Assembly: GCF_024199845.1 (NCBI RefSeq)
Contig: NZ_JANADO010000001.1
Coordinates: 7,688,001-7,752,000, forward strand
DNA: 64,000 nt
DNA from: Bradyrhizobium sp. CCGB12
GTDB lineage: Bacteria; Pseudomonadota; Alphaproteobacteria; Rhizobiales; Xanthobacteraceae
Direction of reading: 5' to 3'
The position numbers were made by a program, and so were the translations under genes. The notes below the pieces were generated by a model. It was given only the letters and a program-made list of their open reading frames with translations. It did not search any database and had not been told where the DNA came from. Each line of letters starts with the position of its first letter. Positions within the stretch are counted from its first letter, which is position 1. This document shows, in pieces, positions 35,148 to 43,939 of the stretch.

Positions 35148-36308
35148 TTATCGCAAACCAAGTCCGCGGGCGATGATGCCGCGCAGCACCTCGGTGGTGC
35201 CGCCCTGGATGGTGAGTTTCGGCGCGGTCTTGATGGCGAAGTCGAGCTGCCGCTCCAGCGTCTCGCGGTTGGTCGCGGTCTCCTCGACGAAGGCGGCGAG
35301 ATCGCGCACGCGATGCGGCAGCTGCTGCTCCCAGACCGTGCCGATATCCTTGACGATGGAGGCCTCCACCACCGGCTCCTTACCCGCCTGCAGCATGCCG
35401 GCAACCGAGACCGACATGCGTCGCATGGTATGAAGCTGTGCGACCAGCCGCCCGATGCCTTCGGCGCTGCGCGTGTCAGGGTCGGGGCCGACCGCGCGGA
35501 CCAGCTCGGTCAACACGTAATAGGTCTCGAGGAAGCGCTCGGGCCCGGAGCGCTCATAAGCGAGTTCGCTCGTCGCCTGCTTCCAGGCGCCGTCGACCTC
35601 GCCGAGCACGTGATCATCAGGGACGAAGAAGTCGGTGAAGACGACCTCGTTGAACTCGTACTGGCCGGTGATCTGGCCGATCGGGTTCACCTTGATGCCC
35701 GGCTGCTTCATCTTGACCAAAAATTGCGTCAGGCCGTGGCGGCGGTTTTCCTTGGTCGGTTGTGATGTCCGGAAGATCGCGATCATGTAGTCGGCGATAT
35801 GTGCCGACGAGGTCCAGATCTTGGTGCCGTTGATAAGGTAGCCGCCGTCGGTCTTGGTCGCGCGCGTCTTTGCCGCGAACAGGTCGGAGCCGGAGTTCGG
35901 CTCGCTCATGCCGATGGCAAAGCAGATCTCGCCGCGGCAGATGCGCGGCAGGATATCCATCTTGATGTGTTCAGGGGCGTATTTCAAAAGCACCGGGCCG
36001 CTCTGGCGGTCGGCGACGAAGAAGCGCCGCGTCGGCGCGTTGGCGACGCGCATCTCCTCGGTCACCACGTAACGCTCGAGGAAGGAGCGCTCCTGGCCGC
36101 CATACTTTTTCGGCCAGGTCATCCCCAGCCAGCCCTTGGCGCCGACCCGGCGGGAAAATTCCGGCGCGTCGGTGTCTTCGCGGTTAGGCTTGTGCGGATC
36201 GAAGGTGCCGGCGGCGATTTCCTCGGCGAGGAAGGCGCGCACTTCCTTGCGCAGCTGCTCGCACTTCTCGGGCAGGCGGATCGGGTCGAAACGGAGGGCA
36301 GCGGTCAT
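35148..36308 (-). CDS. acyl-CoA dehydrogenase, large partner
   Basis: 386 aa FAD enzyme that introduces an alpha-beta double bond in acyl-CoA. Conserved stretches: CFAIGMSEPNSGSDLFAAKT, the FAD region YLINGTKIWTSSAHIADYM, and IQGGTTEVLRGIIARGL at the end. It is preceded 15 nt upstream by a smaller, more diverged acyl-CoA dehydrogenase gene. Such large/small pairs form heteromeric dehydrogenases, as in pimeloyl-CoA (PimC/PimD) or sterol side-chain enzymes. Confidence 0.93.
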   Translation of the reverse strand: MTAALRFDPIRLPEKCEQLRKEVRAFLAEEIAAGTFDPHKPNREDTDAPEFSRRVGAKGWLGMTWPKKYGGQERSFLERYVVTEEMRVANAPTRRFFVADRQSGPVLLKYAPEHIKMDILPRICRGEICFAIGMSEPNSGSDLFAAKTRATKTDGGYLINGTKIWTSSAHIADYMIAIFRTSQPTKENRRHGLTQFLVKMKQPGIKVNPIGQITGQYEFNEVVFTDFFVPDDHVLGEVDGAWKQATSELAYERSGPERFLETYYVLTELVRAVGPDPDTRSAEGIGRLVAQLHTMRRMSVSVAGMLQAGKEPVVEASIVKDIGTVWEQQLPHRVRDLAAFVEETATNRETLERQLDFAIKTAPKLTIQGGTTEVLRGIIARGLGLR

Positions 36309-36323
36309 TGTTTCTCTCCCGGA

Positions 36324-37388
36324 TCAGCGCGAAGCCACGAGCGGCCACAATTCATCGGCACCGCGATTTGCCACGAGCTTGCCGAGCTCGACGGCCCAAT
36401 GGCTCTCCGAACCGAAATCGTCGCGCCAGGCCAGCGCTCGCATCGAATAGCGGTGCAGGATGTGCTCCATGGTGAAGCCGATCGCGCCGTGCACCTGATG
36501 CGCGATGGCGCCACCTTTTTCCGCAGCTTCCGCGCAACGGATCTTTGCCGCGGCGGCTTCGAGATAGACCGCGTCGTCGAACGACTTTGCGTTCGCGATA
36601 GCGTCGGCCGCGGACGTGGCGGCCGCGAGCGCCGCGGCGGATTCGCCGGCAAGGCGCGCGAGATTGTGCTGCACGGCCTGGAATTTCGAGATCTTCTTCT
36701 CGAAGGCGACACGCTCGTTGGAATAGCGCACGGAGATGTCGAGCATGGATTCCAGCGCGCCAGCGATCTGAAGGCTGCGGACGACGCCGCCCATCAGCAT
36801 CATTGTGGTCTGGTCAAAGCCCTTCGACGCCGGTTTGATCGCGGTAGGCTGGACCTTGTTCAGCGTGACGGTGTCGCTGTGGTCGTAGCCGACATTGAGC
36901 CCGGTCTCGATCCGCGCTTTGGTTGCATCGACCAGCGCGACGGAAACCCCATCCTTGCCGTGCGCCAGCACCGCAAAATGCTTCGCCGCCTTGGCAAAGG
37001 GCACGCCGCGCGCGCGGCCGGAGAGCGCGCCGTCGGCATCGAGCAGGATGCGATCCTTCGGGGACGCCGGCAGCACCGTCATCTCGCCTTCGGGCGATGC
37101 GATCTTCGCCTGCGCCAGCAGCCAGCCTGCCAGCATGGTCTCGGCCAGGGGAACCGCGACGGCAAAGCGGCCCGCAGCGTTCAGCAGGGCAAAACCGTCG
37201 GCAAGGCTGGCGCCGGAGCCGCCGAGATCGTCAGGCACCCAGGACAGCGGCAGGCCGGCTTCGCTCAGCGCCTGCCACAGCGGCGCTTGCCACGAATTCT
37301 TCTTGTCGTTGTTGATGGTCTGCGGGTCGGCGAGATCGGCGAAGATTTTTTCCGCGGTCTCGACGACGATATTGTCACTCTCCGCCAC
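36324..37388 (-). CDS. acyl-CoA dehydrogenase, small diverged partner
   Basis: 354 aa, with weaker family character. The N-terminal helical part (VVETAEKIFADL) and the C-terminal helices (MEHILHRYSMRALAWRDDFG, QVHGAIGFT) are recognisable, but the flavin-binding middle strand motifs are degraded. This is typical of the non-catalytic half of a heteromeric dehydrogenase. GTG 37388 has GGGGAA upstream and yields a normal length. The upstream frame to 37529 has no family features. The large partner follows after 15 nt. Confidence 0.88.
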   Translation of the reverse strand: MAESDNIVVETAEKIFADLADPQTINNDKKNSWQAPLWQALSEAGLPLSWVPDDLGGSGASLADGFALLNAAGRFAVAVPLAETMLAGWLLAQAKIASPEGEMTVLPASPKDRILLDADGALSGRARGVPFAKAAKHFAVLAHGKDGVSVALVDATKARIETGLNVGYDHSDTVTLNKVQPTAIKPASKGFDQTTMMLMGGVVRSLQIAGALESMLDISVRYSNERVAFEKKISKFQAVQHNLARLAGESAAALAAATSAADAIANAKSFDDAVYLEAAAAKIRCAEAAEKGGAIAHQVHGAIGFTMEHILHRYSMRALAWRDDFGSESHWAVELGKLVANRGADELWPLVASR

Positions 37389-37648
37389 AGCGTTCCCCGT
37401 GTTTTGCCATTGGCGCGTCCGTCCCGGTAGGACGGCGCGCAAGGTCTTCTTGCGCCCGATGATCGGAAAAAGCCATGGCCCTGACAAGCGTTGATCGCAG
37501 GTCAACCTGCGGCGCGGGCATGGGCGCAAGGGCCAATAGAAGGCTAATTCCGCTTAGCGGAGTTTGCTTGATTTGCAGGGCGCAGCAAACTCGCTAAACA
37601 GGGCCAATGAGCTGAGGCTTGCATCAGAGACAGGGGAAGGAAAACGAG

Positions 37649-38434
37649 ATGGCCAAGGACAGTCTGTGCGCAATCGTGACGGGATCGGCTTCCGGCCTCG
37701 GTGCTGCAACCGCGGAAATTCTCGCGCGGAGCGGGGCCCGGCTCGTCATCAACTATTCCTCGAGCCAGAAGGAGGCCGAGGCGACGGCAGAACTCTGCCG
37801 CAAGGCCGGCGCTGCGGAAGTCCTGGTCGCGCAAGGCGACGTCTCAAAGGATGACGATTGCCGCAAGATCGTCGCGGCAGCCAGCGGATGGGGCCGGCTC
37901 GACGTACTCGTCAACAATGCCGGCACCACCAAGCATGTCGCCCATGCCGATCTCGACGGATTGTCGGCGGAAGATTTCCAGCGCCTCTACGGCGTCAACA
38001 CCATCGGCCCGTTCCAGATGGTGCGCGCGGCGCGCAGCCTGCTCGAAGCCGGCGCCAAGGCGTCGGAGCGGCCGTCCGCCGTGGTCAACGTGTCCTCGGT
38101 CGCCGGCATCAGCGGCGTCGGCTCGTCGATCGCCTACGCCGCAAGCAAGGGCGCGCTCAACACCATGACGCTGTCGCTGTCACGCGCGCTGGCGCCGCTG
38201 ATCCGCGTCAACACGGTGTGCCCCGGCTATATCGACACGCCCTGGTTCACCAAGGGCCGTGGCGAGGCCGGCGCCAAGCAGGTCCGCGACAGCGTGGTGG
38301 CGAAGGTGCCGCTCAAGGTCGCCTCGAGCGCGGAAGACATCGCGCAGCTCGTCTGCTTCCTCGCGATGCCGGCCTCCAGCAACATGACCGGCGAGGTCGT
38401 GCGCATGGATGCGGGGATGCATTTGATTACGTGA
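37649..38434 (+). CDS. short-chain dehydrogenase/reductase
   Basis: 261 aa NAD(P)-dependent oxidoreductase of the classical SDR type. Motifs: TGSASGLG (cofactor), NNAG, Ser in NVSSVAG and the catalytic Tyr/Lys in YAASKGAL. ATG 37649 is preceded by GGGAAGGAAAA. It is divergent from the dehydrogenase pair, and likely oxidises a hydroxyacyl intermediate in the same pathway. This linkage is inference. Confidence 0.93.
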   Translation: MAKDSLCAIVTGSASGLGAATAEILARSGARLVINYSSSQKEAEATAELCRKAGAAEVLVAQGDVSKDDDCRKIVAAASGWGRLDVLVNNAGTTKHVAHADLDGLSAEDFQRLYGVNTIGPFQMVRAARSLLEAGAKASERPSAVVNVSSVAGISGVGSSIAYAASKGALNTMTLSLSRALAPLIRVNTVCPGYIDTPWFTKGRGEAGAKQVRDSVVAKVPLKVASSAEDIAQLVCFLAMPASSNMTGEVVRMDAGMHLIT

Positions 38435-38454
38435 TTGATACCGCGATCGCTCCA

Positions 38455-38541
38455 CGTCATGGCCGGGCTTGACCCGGCCATCCACGTGTCGCCGCGGGGA
38501 TTTAAAGACGTGGATGCCCGGGTCAAGCCCGGGCATGACGA
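38455..38541. repeat. dispersed intergenic palindrome, family D
   Basis: CGTCATGGCCGGGCTTGACC ... CCATCCACGT facing ACGTGGATGCCCGGGTCAAG ... GGGCATGACG. It lies between the convergent SDR and GlsB-like genes. Confidence 0.85.
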
Positions 38542-38581
38542 CGAGGAGGCAGTATGCCTCAATCCGTTAGCGCTTTAGGCA

Positions 38582-38854
38582 CTAGCCTTTTATCACACCG
38601 CTCGCCACCAGGCGGTGCCAGATGAACAGCACCACCACCGCACCGATGGTGGCCATGATGAAGCCGGCGCCCTGGTCGGGGCTGTAATGGCCGATGGCCT
38701 GGCCGACGAAGGTCGCCAGAAACGCGCCGGCGATCCCGAGGATGGTGGTGAGGATGAATCCGCTCGGATTGTTCGGCCCCGGCGCGAGCCAGCGCGCGAT
38801 GAGGCCGGCAATGAAGCCGACGACGATGATCCACAACAGGCCGCCCATGCTCAT
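38582..38854 (-). CDS. GlsB/YeaQ/YmgE family membrane protein
   Basis: 90 aa with three hydrophobic segments: LLWIIVVGFIAGLIARWL, the Gly-rich GFILTTILGIAGAFLATFVG, and GFIMATIGAVVVLFIWHRLV. The layout matches the transglycosylase-associated (GlsB) family of stress-induced inner-membrane proteins of unknown mechanism. It is preceded on the same strand by a YidB-like gene. Confidence 0.93.
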   Translation of the reverse strand: MSMGGLLWIIVVGFIAGLIARWLAPGPNNPSGFILTTILGIAGAFLATFVGQAIGHYSPDQGAGFIMATIGAVVVLFIWHRLVASGVIKG

Positions 38855-38882
38855 GACAGTGTTCCCCTCCCTTTGACGACGA

Positions 38883-39485
38883 TCAGATTCGATCCGAGAG
38901 CTCGTTCTCGGTCGGCAGCCGTCCGTCCGGCGTCAGGTGATCGATCACCTGCGGCAGATACTGGCTGAGGCCGGACAGCAACTCGTCGCGCGACAGGCCG
39001 CTCTGGGCGGACAGGCTCTCGATCTGGTCGGCGCCGAGCGCGCTGGCGAGATCGCCCGGTGCGACCTGCTTGTTCTCGCCCTTGCCAACCCAGGAATTCG
39101 CGGCCTCGCCTTGCCCACCCTGCTGGAGCTGGTTGAGGAGATCGCCCAGCCCGCCGCTGAGCACGGTGCCAGCCGCGCCGCCCGCGAGCAGGCCGCCGAG
39201 GCCACCCTTGAGCAAATCGCTGAGACCGCCGCTGCCGCCGGGTCCACCGGGAAGCGCGCTGCTGCCTGTATTCACCGGCGTCGGAGGCGGCAGGGGCGAG
39301 CGCTGCTGCGGAGCAGGCGCCGCGCCGGGCTGGCCGGCGGTCATGTGCTTGAAGGCTTTCCAGGCGAGCAGGCCGAGCAGCGCCATGGTCATCGGCGACA
39401 TGCCGCCGGAGGATTGCTCAGAGCTGGGTGTGCTGGGGCCGCGCGGGCCGTTCTGCATGCCGTTGAGGACGTCGAGTAGACCCAT
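38883..39485 (-). CDS. YidB/DUF937 family protein
   Basis: 200 aa. An N-terminal MGLLDVLNGMQNG, then a Pro/Ser/Gly-rich linker, a Gly-rich block (GGLSDLLKGGLGGLLAGGAAG), and the folded C-terminus with LSAQSGLSRDELLSGLSQYLPQ and TPDGRLPTENEL. This C-terminal motif is typical of YidB-like proteins, whose function is not known. It is 28 nt upstream of the GlsB-like gene and may be cotranscribed. Confidence 0.88.
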   Translation of the reverse strand: MGLLDVLNGMQNGPRGPSTPSSEQSSGGMSPMTMALLGLLAWKAFKHMTAGQPGAAPAPQQRSPLPPPTPVNTGSSALPGGPGGSGGLSDLLKGGLGGLLAGGAAGTVLSGGLGDLLNQLQQGGQGEAANSWVGKGENKQVAPGDLASALGADQIESLSAQSGLSRDELLSGLSQYLPQVIDHLTPDGRLPTENELSDRI

Positions 39486-39648
39486 GGTGCTCTCCTTTGG
39501 CGTCTCGTTCGGCGAGCGCTCGCCGGTGACAGCCCCCGGGCGAAAACATATGGGGCTCTCATGACGGTTACAAGGCGGATGCATCGCAACCGATGGGCAG
39601 CCGGCCTCGTCTCTGCTATCGAAGGCCCGCATTCAGGGAGCGAGGTCA

Positions 39649-40656
39649 GTGGTTACGGATCGACCGATCGTGGTGGCCGGCGCCGGCGCCATCGGCTGTT
39701 TCGTCGGCGGCATGCTGGCGGCCGCAGGCCGCCGCGTCGCGCTGCTGGTGCGGCCGCGGGTAAAGACCGAGATCGAGCGGTTCGGCCTGCGCCTGACCGA
39801 TTTCGATGGCTCCGAGAAGAGGCTCGGCGCGGGCCAGCTCGCGCTGTCGGAGGATCCTTCGATCTTCCACAGCGCCGGCATCGTGCTGGTGACGGTGAAG
39901 AGCGCGGACACCGCCGATGTCGCCGATCAGATCGCACAGCATGCGCCTGAGGACGCCGTCATCGTGTCCCTGCAAAACGGCATCGGCAATGTCGCGGTGC
40001 TGCGCGAGCGTCTCGGCGAGCGGCGCGTGCTGGCCGGGATGGTACCGTTCAACGTGATCGCGATGGGTGAGGGCCGCTTCCACCGCTCGACCTCCGGCGA
40101 CATCCATATCGGCGAGGACGACGCGAACACGGCGCCCGCGCTGTCGGTGCCAGGCCTCGCGATGCGCGCGAGCCGTGACATCACCGGCGTGCAATGGGGC
40201 AAGCTGATCATCAATTTGAACAATGCGCTCAGCGCGCTGTCCGACATGCCGCTTGCTGCGCAACTGGCGAACCGCGACTGGCGAAGGCTGTTCGCGGACC
40301 AGATGGCGGAGGGGCTGGCCGCCCTGAAGGCTGCCGGCATCACGCCGGTCTCGGCAACGCCGATTCCAATGGGGTGGACGCCGACCCTGCTGAGGCTGCC
40401 GGACATGATCTTCAACGCGATCCTGGGGCGCACGATGAAGATCGATCCCGAGGCGCGCTCCTCGATGTGGCAGGATCTGAAGCAGGGCCGCAAGACCGAG
40501 ATCGACTATCTCCAGGGCGCCGTCATCGCGCTGGCCGAGCAAAACAATGTGGATGTGCCGCTGATGCGCCGCATTGTTGCGCTGATCAGGGAAGCCGAAG
40601 TCGCGGGCAACGGTCCGCCCGGCCTGATGCCGCAGCAGATTCGTGGGACGGCCTGA
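39649..40656 (+). CDS. 2-dehydropantoate 2-reductase-like (ApbA/PanE family)
   Basis: 335 aa. GAGAIGCFVGGMLAAAGRRV is the NADP-binding loop, followed by LVTVKSADTADVADQI and the active-site helix VQWGKLIINLNNALSAL with the conserved Lys and Asn. It reduces a 2-keto acid, either ketopantoate in CoA synthesis or a relative. A second, diverged paralogue lies at 57598-58572, so the true PanE cannot be decided. GTG start 39649 with AGGGAGCGAGG upstream. Confidence 0.9.
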   Translation: MVTDRPIVVAGAGAIGCFVGGMLAAAGRRVALLVRPRVKTEIERFGLRLTDFDGSEKRLGAGQLALSEDPSIFHSAGIVLVTVKSADTADVADQIAQHAPEDAVIVSLQNGIGNVAVLRERLGERRVLAGMVPFNVIAMGEGRFHRSTSGDIHIGEDDANTAPALSVPGLAMRASRDITGVQWGKLIINLNNALSALSDMPLAAQLANRDWRRLFADQMAEGLAALKAAGITPVSATPIPMGWTPTLLRLPDMIFNAILGRTMKIDPEARSSMWQDLKQGRKTEIDYLQGAVIALAEQNNVDVPLMRRIVALIREAEVAGNGPPGLMPQQIRGTA

Positions 40657-40673
40657 GTGCGAGGAGGCGCGCG

Positions 40674-40880
40674 ATGAGGCGTTGTCTAATGATAGGGCTT
40701 GCGCTGGCCGCGCTCTGCGGCGCATCTACGCTCGCGTATGCAAGGCCGCCGACGGTCGTGAGCTCTCCGGGCTATGACAGGCGCTTGCAAGAGAGCAGGT
40801 CGCAGTTGGGCACTCCAACAGCGCCAGCGACTGCGCCGGTGGTCAAACCGAAGCGTGGCAAGAAGAAGCAGCCGAACTGA
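40674..40880 (+). CDS. small secreted basic protein
   Basis: 68 aa. A signal peptide (MIGLALAALCGASTLAYA) ends near residue 23, followed by a short Pro/Ser region and a Lys-rich tail (KPKRGKKKQ). GAGGAGG-type bases precede the ATG at 40674, 17 nt after the reductase gene, so cotranscription is likely. No known family. Confidence 0.7.
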   Translation: MRRCLMIGLALAALCGASTLAYARPPTVVSSPGYDRRLQESRSQLGTPTAPATAPVVKPKRGKKKQPN

Positions 40881-40890
40881 AGCCCACTCT

Positions 40891-40938
40891 CCGCTGTCGT
40901 CCCGGATCAGTGCTTACGCTTGTCCGGGACGACAGCGG
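40891..40938. repeat. palindrome with 16-bp perfect arms, family E
   Basis: CCGCTGTCGTCCCGGA (40891-40906) and TCCGGGACGACAGCGG (40923-40938) with a 16-nt loop. It lies between convergent genes and may act as a terminator for both, although no T-run is present. Confidence 0.85.
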
Positions 40939-40955
40939 AGTTTGCGATGGCTAGC

Positions 40956-41579
40956 TCAGCCCTTCTTCGCCGGCTTGCTCGGCGTCGGGTTGAACAGCTT
41001 CTTCAAATCGTTCAGGCTTTCCGACAGGCGCGGCCATTCGCAGGAGAACGAGCCCTTGGTGCAGGGCGCGCCCTTCGGCCGCGGGCCGGCAGCCTGCTGC
41101 ACCTTCGGCCGCTCGACCGGGACTGGCACGCGTTCGACGTCGGTTCGCAATGCGATCTGCTGAAGCTGCTGGACCTGTTGTTCCTGCTGCTCGCGCTGCT
41201 GTCGCGCGGTGGCTTGGGCGGCTTCGTTGCTGCGGCGCTGCTTGGCGAGGTAGGCGGTGTAGGCTTCGTCGATCTTCTTCTGCTCCTCCGGGGTTGGGTT
41301 CGGCCCGGCGATGTCGAAGGTGCGATCCTGGAGGAAGTCATAATAGGAATAGCCGCCACCAGCCTTGCGGCGGCCGGCGAACTTGGCGTTGCAATCGGCA
41401 AGCGCGGCCGTCTTCTCGGCCTTGCTCGCGGCCTTCTCGGCAGCGTCGGCGCACTCCTCGAAGTCAACAGGCGCACGCTTCCACCATTGCGCCTGGGCAT
41501 GCGGCGGCGTCAGCAGAAAAAATCCTGCTGCGGCAACGAGAAACGGCGCCGCGCGACGCGATGCAACTACGACCGACAT
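40956..41579 (-). CDS. exported hypothetical protein with Gln-rich region
   Basis: 207 aa with a signal peptide (PFLVAAAGFFLLTPPHAQAQ). The mature protein has a Lys/Ala-rich helix (CADAAEKAASKAEKTAALADC), then the motif YSYYDFLQDRTFDIAGPNPT, a Gln-rich coiled stretch (QREQQEQQVQQLQQ) and a Pro/Lys-rich tail. Four Cys in the mature part suggest disulfides. No function can be assigned. Confidence 0.8.
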   Translation of the reverse strand: MSVVVASRRAAPFLVAAAGFFLLTPPHAQAQWWKRAPVDFEECADAAEKAASKAEKTAALADCNAKFAGRRKAGGGYSYYDFLQDRTFDIAGPNPTPEEQKKIDEAYTAYLAKQRRSNEAAQATARQQREQQEQQVQQLQQIALRTDVERVPVPVERPKVQQAAGPRPKGAPCTKGSFSCEWPRLSESLNDLKKLFNPTPSKPAKKG

Positions 41580-41784
41580 TCTACGAGAGCATTCCTTGCA
41601 AAACTCAACTCAACCCGCCCTGAGTCGAGCCGGATTTTTGCCTGTTTATCGCCGGCTTGTCACCCATGGAACTTGGGAATTTCATGGCTGGGATGCTGAC
41701 ATTTTTTGCTTGACGTGGCGCGGGAGTCACAGCCGCGCGGCAGGCGATGCGCGTACACTTTTATCGATTTGAATTCGAAGGGGA

Positions 41785-42822
41785 ATGTCCGTCATGAAAG
41801 CGCTGGCCAGTCTCGTCGTCATCGCACTGGTGCTGATTTGCGACCATTCCTTCGCGGCGGACGAAGTCGCACCCAACCACAAGCCGGTGAGGGCGATTGC
41901 CGACGCGCGGCTTTCGGTCGGCGGCCAGGGCATGCTGCCGCTGTACCTCTCCAGCGACTGGTCGATGCCGCTGCCGGCGATCTCGCGCGCGATCATCGTG
42001 CTCCATGGAAGGTTGCGCAATGCCGACCAATATTATCTGTCGGCCCACACCGCACAGGTGGCGGCGGGCGACGACGGCAAGCGCGCACTCATGATCGTGC
42101 CGCAGTTCCTGGCGGAGATCGATGTCGAGGCGCACAAGCTGCCGGCAGATATGCTGCGCTGGTCGCTGGAGGGCTGGGAGGGCGGCGACGCCGCGCTGGC
42201 GCCCAATCCGGTCTCATCGTTCGAGGCGCTCGATGCGATCCTGGCAAAGCTCTCCGACCGGCGGATCTTCCCGAACCTGAAACAGGTCGTGGTCGCCGGC
42301 CATTCCGGCGGCGGCCAGGTCGCGCAGCGCTACGCCATCGCCGGCAAGGGCGAGGCGGCGCTGTCGCGCCAGCACATCGATGTCCGCTATGTCGTCGCCA
42401 ATCCTTCGTCCTATGCCTATTTCAATGCCAAGCGGCCGGTGCCCGCCATCGCCGCTGCCTGCCCGGGCTACAACAATTGGAAATACGGCATGGACGAGCG
42501 GCCGCCCTATCTTGCGAACGTCACGCCGGCCGCGCTGGAGCAGCGCTATGTCGAGCGCGAGGTGGTCTATCTGCTCGGCACTCTCGACACCAATCCGGAG
42601 CATTCCGCGCTGGACAAGAGCTGCATGGCCAGGGCGCAGGGCCCCACGCGCTACGCCCGCGGCCACGCCTATGCGGACGCGATGGCCAAGCGCGACCATG
42701 GCACGCCCAATCACAGGGTCTGGGACGTCTCAGGTGTCGGCCATGACGGCGACAAGATGCTGACTTCGCCATGCGGGCTGGCTGCGCTGTTCGACAGTCC
42801 GGGCTGCGGCGCGGAGCGCTGA
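41785..42822 (+). CDS. exported alpha/beta hydrolase
   Basis: 345 aa with a signal peptide (ALASLVVIALVLICDHSFAA). RAIIVLHGRLRNADQYY is the oxyanion strand region, AGHSGGGQVAQRY holds the nucleophile (Ser174) and VSGVGHDGDKM near the end has the likely catalytic His. It is a periplasmic esterase, lipase or related enzyme. No partner genes; it is convergent with the phosphoesterase pair. Confidence 0.87.
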   Translation: MSVMKALASLVVIALVLICDHSFAADEVAPNHKPVRAIADARLSVGGQGMLPLYLSSDWSMPLPAISRAIIVLHGRLRNADQYYLSAHTAQVAAGDDGKRALMIVPQFLAEIDVEAHKLPADMLRWSLEGWEGGDAALAPNPVSSFEALDAILAKLSDRRIFPNLKQVVVAGHSGGGQVAQRYAIAGKGEAALSRQHIDVRYVVANPSSYAYFNAKRPVPAIAAACPGYNNWKYGMDERPPYLANVTPAALEQRYVEREVVYLLGTLDTNPEHSALDKSCMARAQGPTRYARGHAYADAMAKRDHGTPNHRVWDVSGVGHDGDKMLTSPCGLAALFDSPGCGAER

Positions 42823-42852
42823 TGGCGCTGGCATTCGTGCGTTCGGCGATCG

Positions 42853-43908
42853 CTACTGGAGCGTGCGGCTAAAGAGATAGCGTTGCGGCGCGCCGGGCAG
42901 GAACGAATTTTCGTCGATGCCGCCGGGTTCGAATTGCATGTTACGCCACTTGTGAAAGGTGAAATCGAAGCCGTCGCTGTCGAACGTGAACTCATAGAAG
43001 CCGTGCGCTGATGAATATTCAGATGCGCTCGGGCAGCAGAAGTAGACGGTTTGATGGTTAGGGTCCGGTGCCAGCTCGGACGCGCCGAAATCATGAGCTC
43101 GATATTCCCTGTGCTCGTGTCCGAACAGGACGACATGGATTCCGGCCTTGATGCAGAACTCCTTGAATTCGGCGCTGTTCTCCATCAGCGTGGTACCGCG
43201 GCGGTCGAACGGATGATGATGCAGGAGAACCACCCTTACGCAATTGGAGTAGCGGACACGAAGGTCGGCGCCGCCCCCCAGATTGCGAACAATTCCGTCG
43301 CCCTGGATCGCGCGTGCCTTGCGCATGAACGAATCGAGCGTGCCGTGCTCCAGCCTGCCGCGCGCAAGCCGGTCCCACCACCAGAAATTGACGAAGACGC
43401 CAGGTGTGGAGTCGAACACGAAGAAAAGGATGGCGTGTTCGTCCGGATCGTTCGCTGTACCTTGTTCGCGGAGGCCCACGACATAGGGATATTCGGTCGG
43501 CAGTCCGAGAGCCCTTTCGAAGGCCGCGCCCTGGACCTGAAAGCCAGCATATTTGCGCGTCCATCGATCGTGATTGCCAGGCAGCAGCAATCGTCGCTGC
43601 GCGCTCGCATTCAGGCCGAGGGTGTAGACCTGCGACGGCTCGCCGGCGCGAACTTCTTCGTTCTCGACGTAGGACAGGCAGGTGGCAAGCGCCGCGGTCG
43701 AGCCGTCGGTCGCGAGATCGCCCGTACACAGAACGGCGTCAAAGCGACCATCCTGGCGCTCAAGTCGATCCATCTGGCGAGCCAACGCAACCAGCCGGCT
43801 GAAGCAATGACCCTTTGCGCGGCCCGCTTGGTAGAAGGCCCGCTTTTCGTGGGTCAGCTGGGGGACGAAGTGAAAATCAGACAGTTGAGCGATCCTGCCG
43901 ATGGGCAT
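42853..43908 (-). CDS. metallophosphoesterase
   Basis: 351 aa of the calcineurin-like superfamily. The five metal-binding blocks are in order: LSDFHF (Asp11, His13), CTGDLATDG, LPGNHDRW, LLHHHPF and FGHEHREY. There is no signal peptide, so it acts in the cytoplasm. ATG 43908 has GAGGG 6 nt upstream and is preferred over a TTG at 43935. It follows an orphan gene after 31 nt and is likely cotranscribed with it. The DNA is less GC-rich than neighbouring genes. Substrate may be a nucleotide, nucleic acid or phosphoprotein. Confidence 0.9.
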   Translation of the reverse strand: MPIGRIAQLSDFHFVPQLTHEKRAFYQAGRAKGHCFSRLVALARQMDRLERQDGRFDAVLCTGDLATDGSTAALATCLSYVENEEVRAGEPSQVYTLGLNASAQRRLLLPGNHDRWTRKYAGFQVQGAAFERALGLPTEYPYVVGLREQGTANDPDEHAILFFVFDSTPGVFVNFWWWDRLARGRLEHGTLDSFMRKARAIQGDGIVRNLGGGADLRVRYSNCVRVVLLHHHPFDRRGTTLMENSAEFKEFCIKAGIHVVLFGHEHREYRAHDFGASELAPDPNHQTVYFCCPSASEYSSAHGFYEFTFDSDGFDFTFHKWRNMQFEPGGIDENSFLPGAPQRYLFSRTLQ

Positions 43909-43939
43909 TGCGAGGCCCTCAAATGCGTTGATCAAAATA

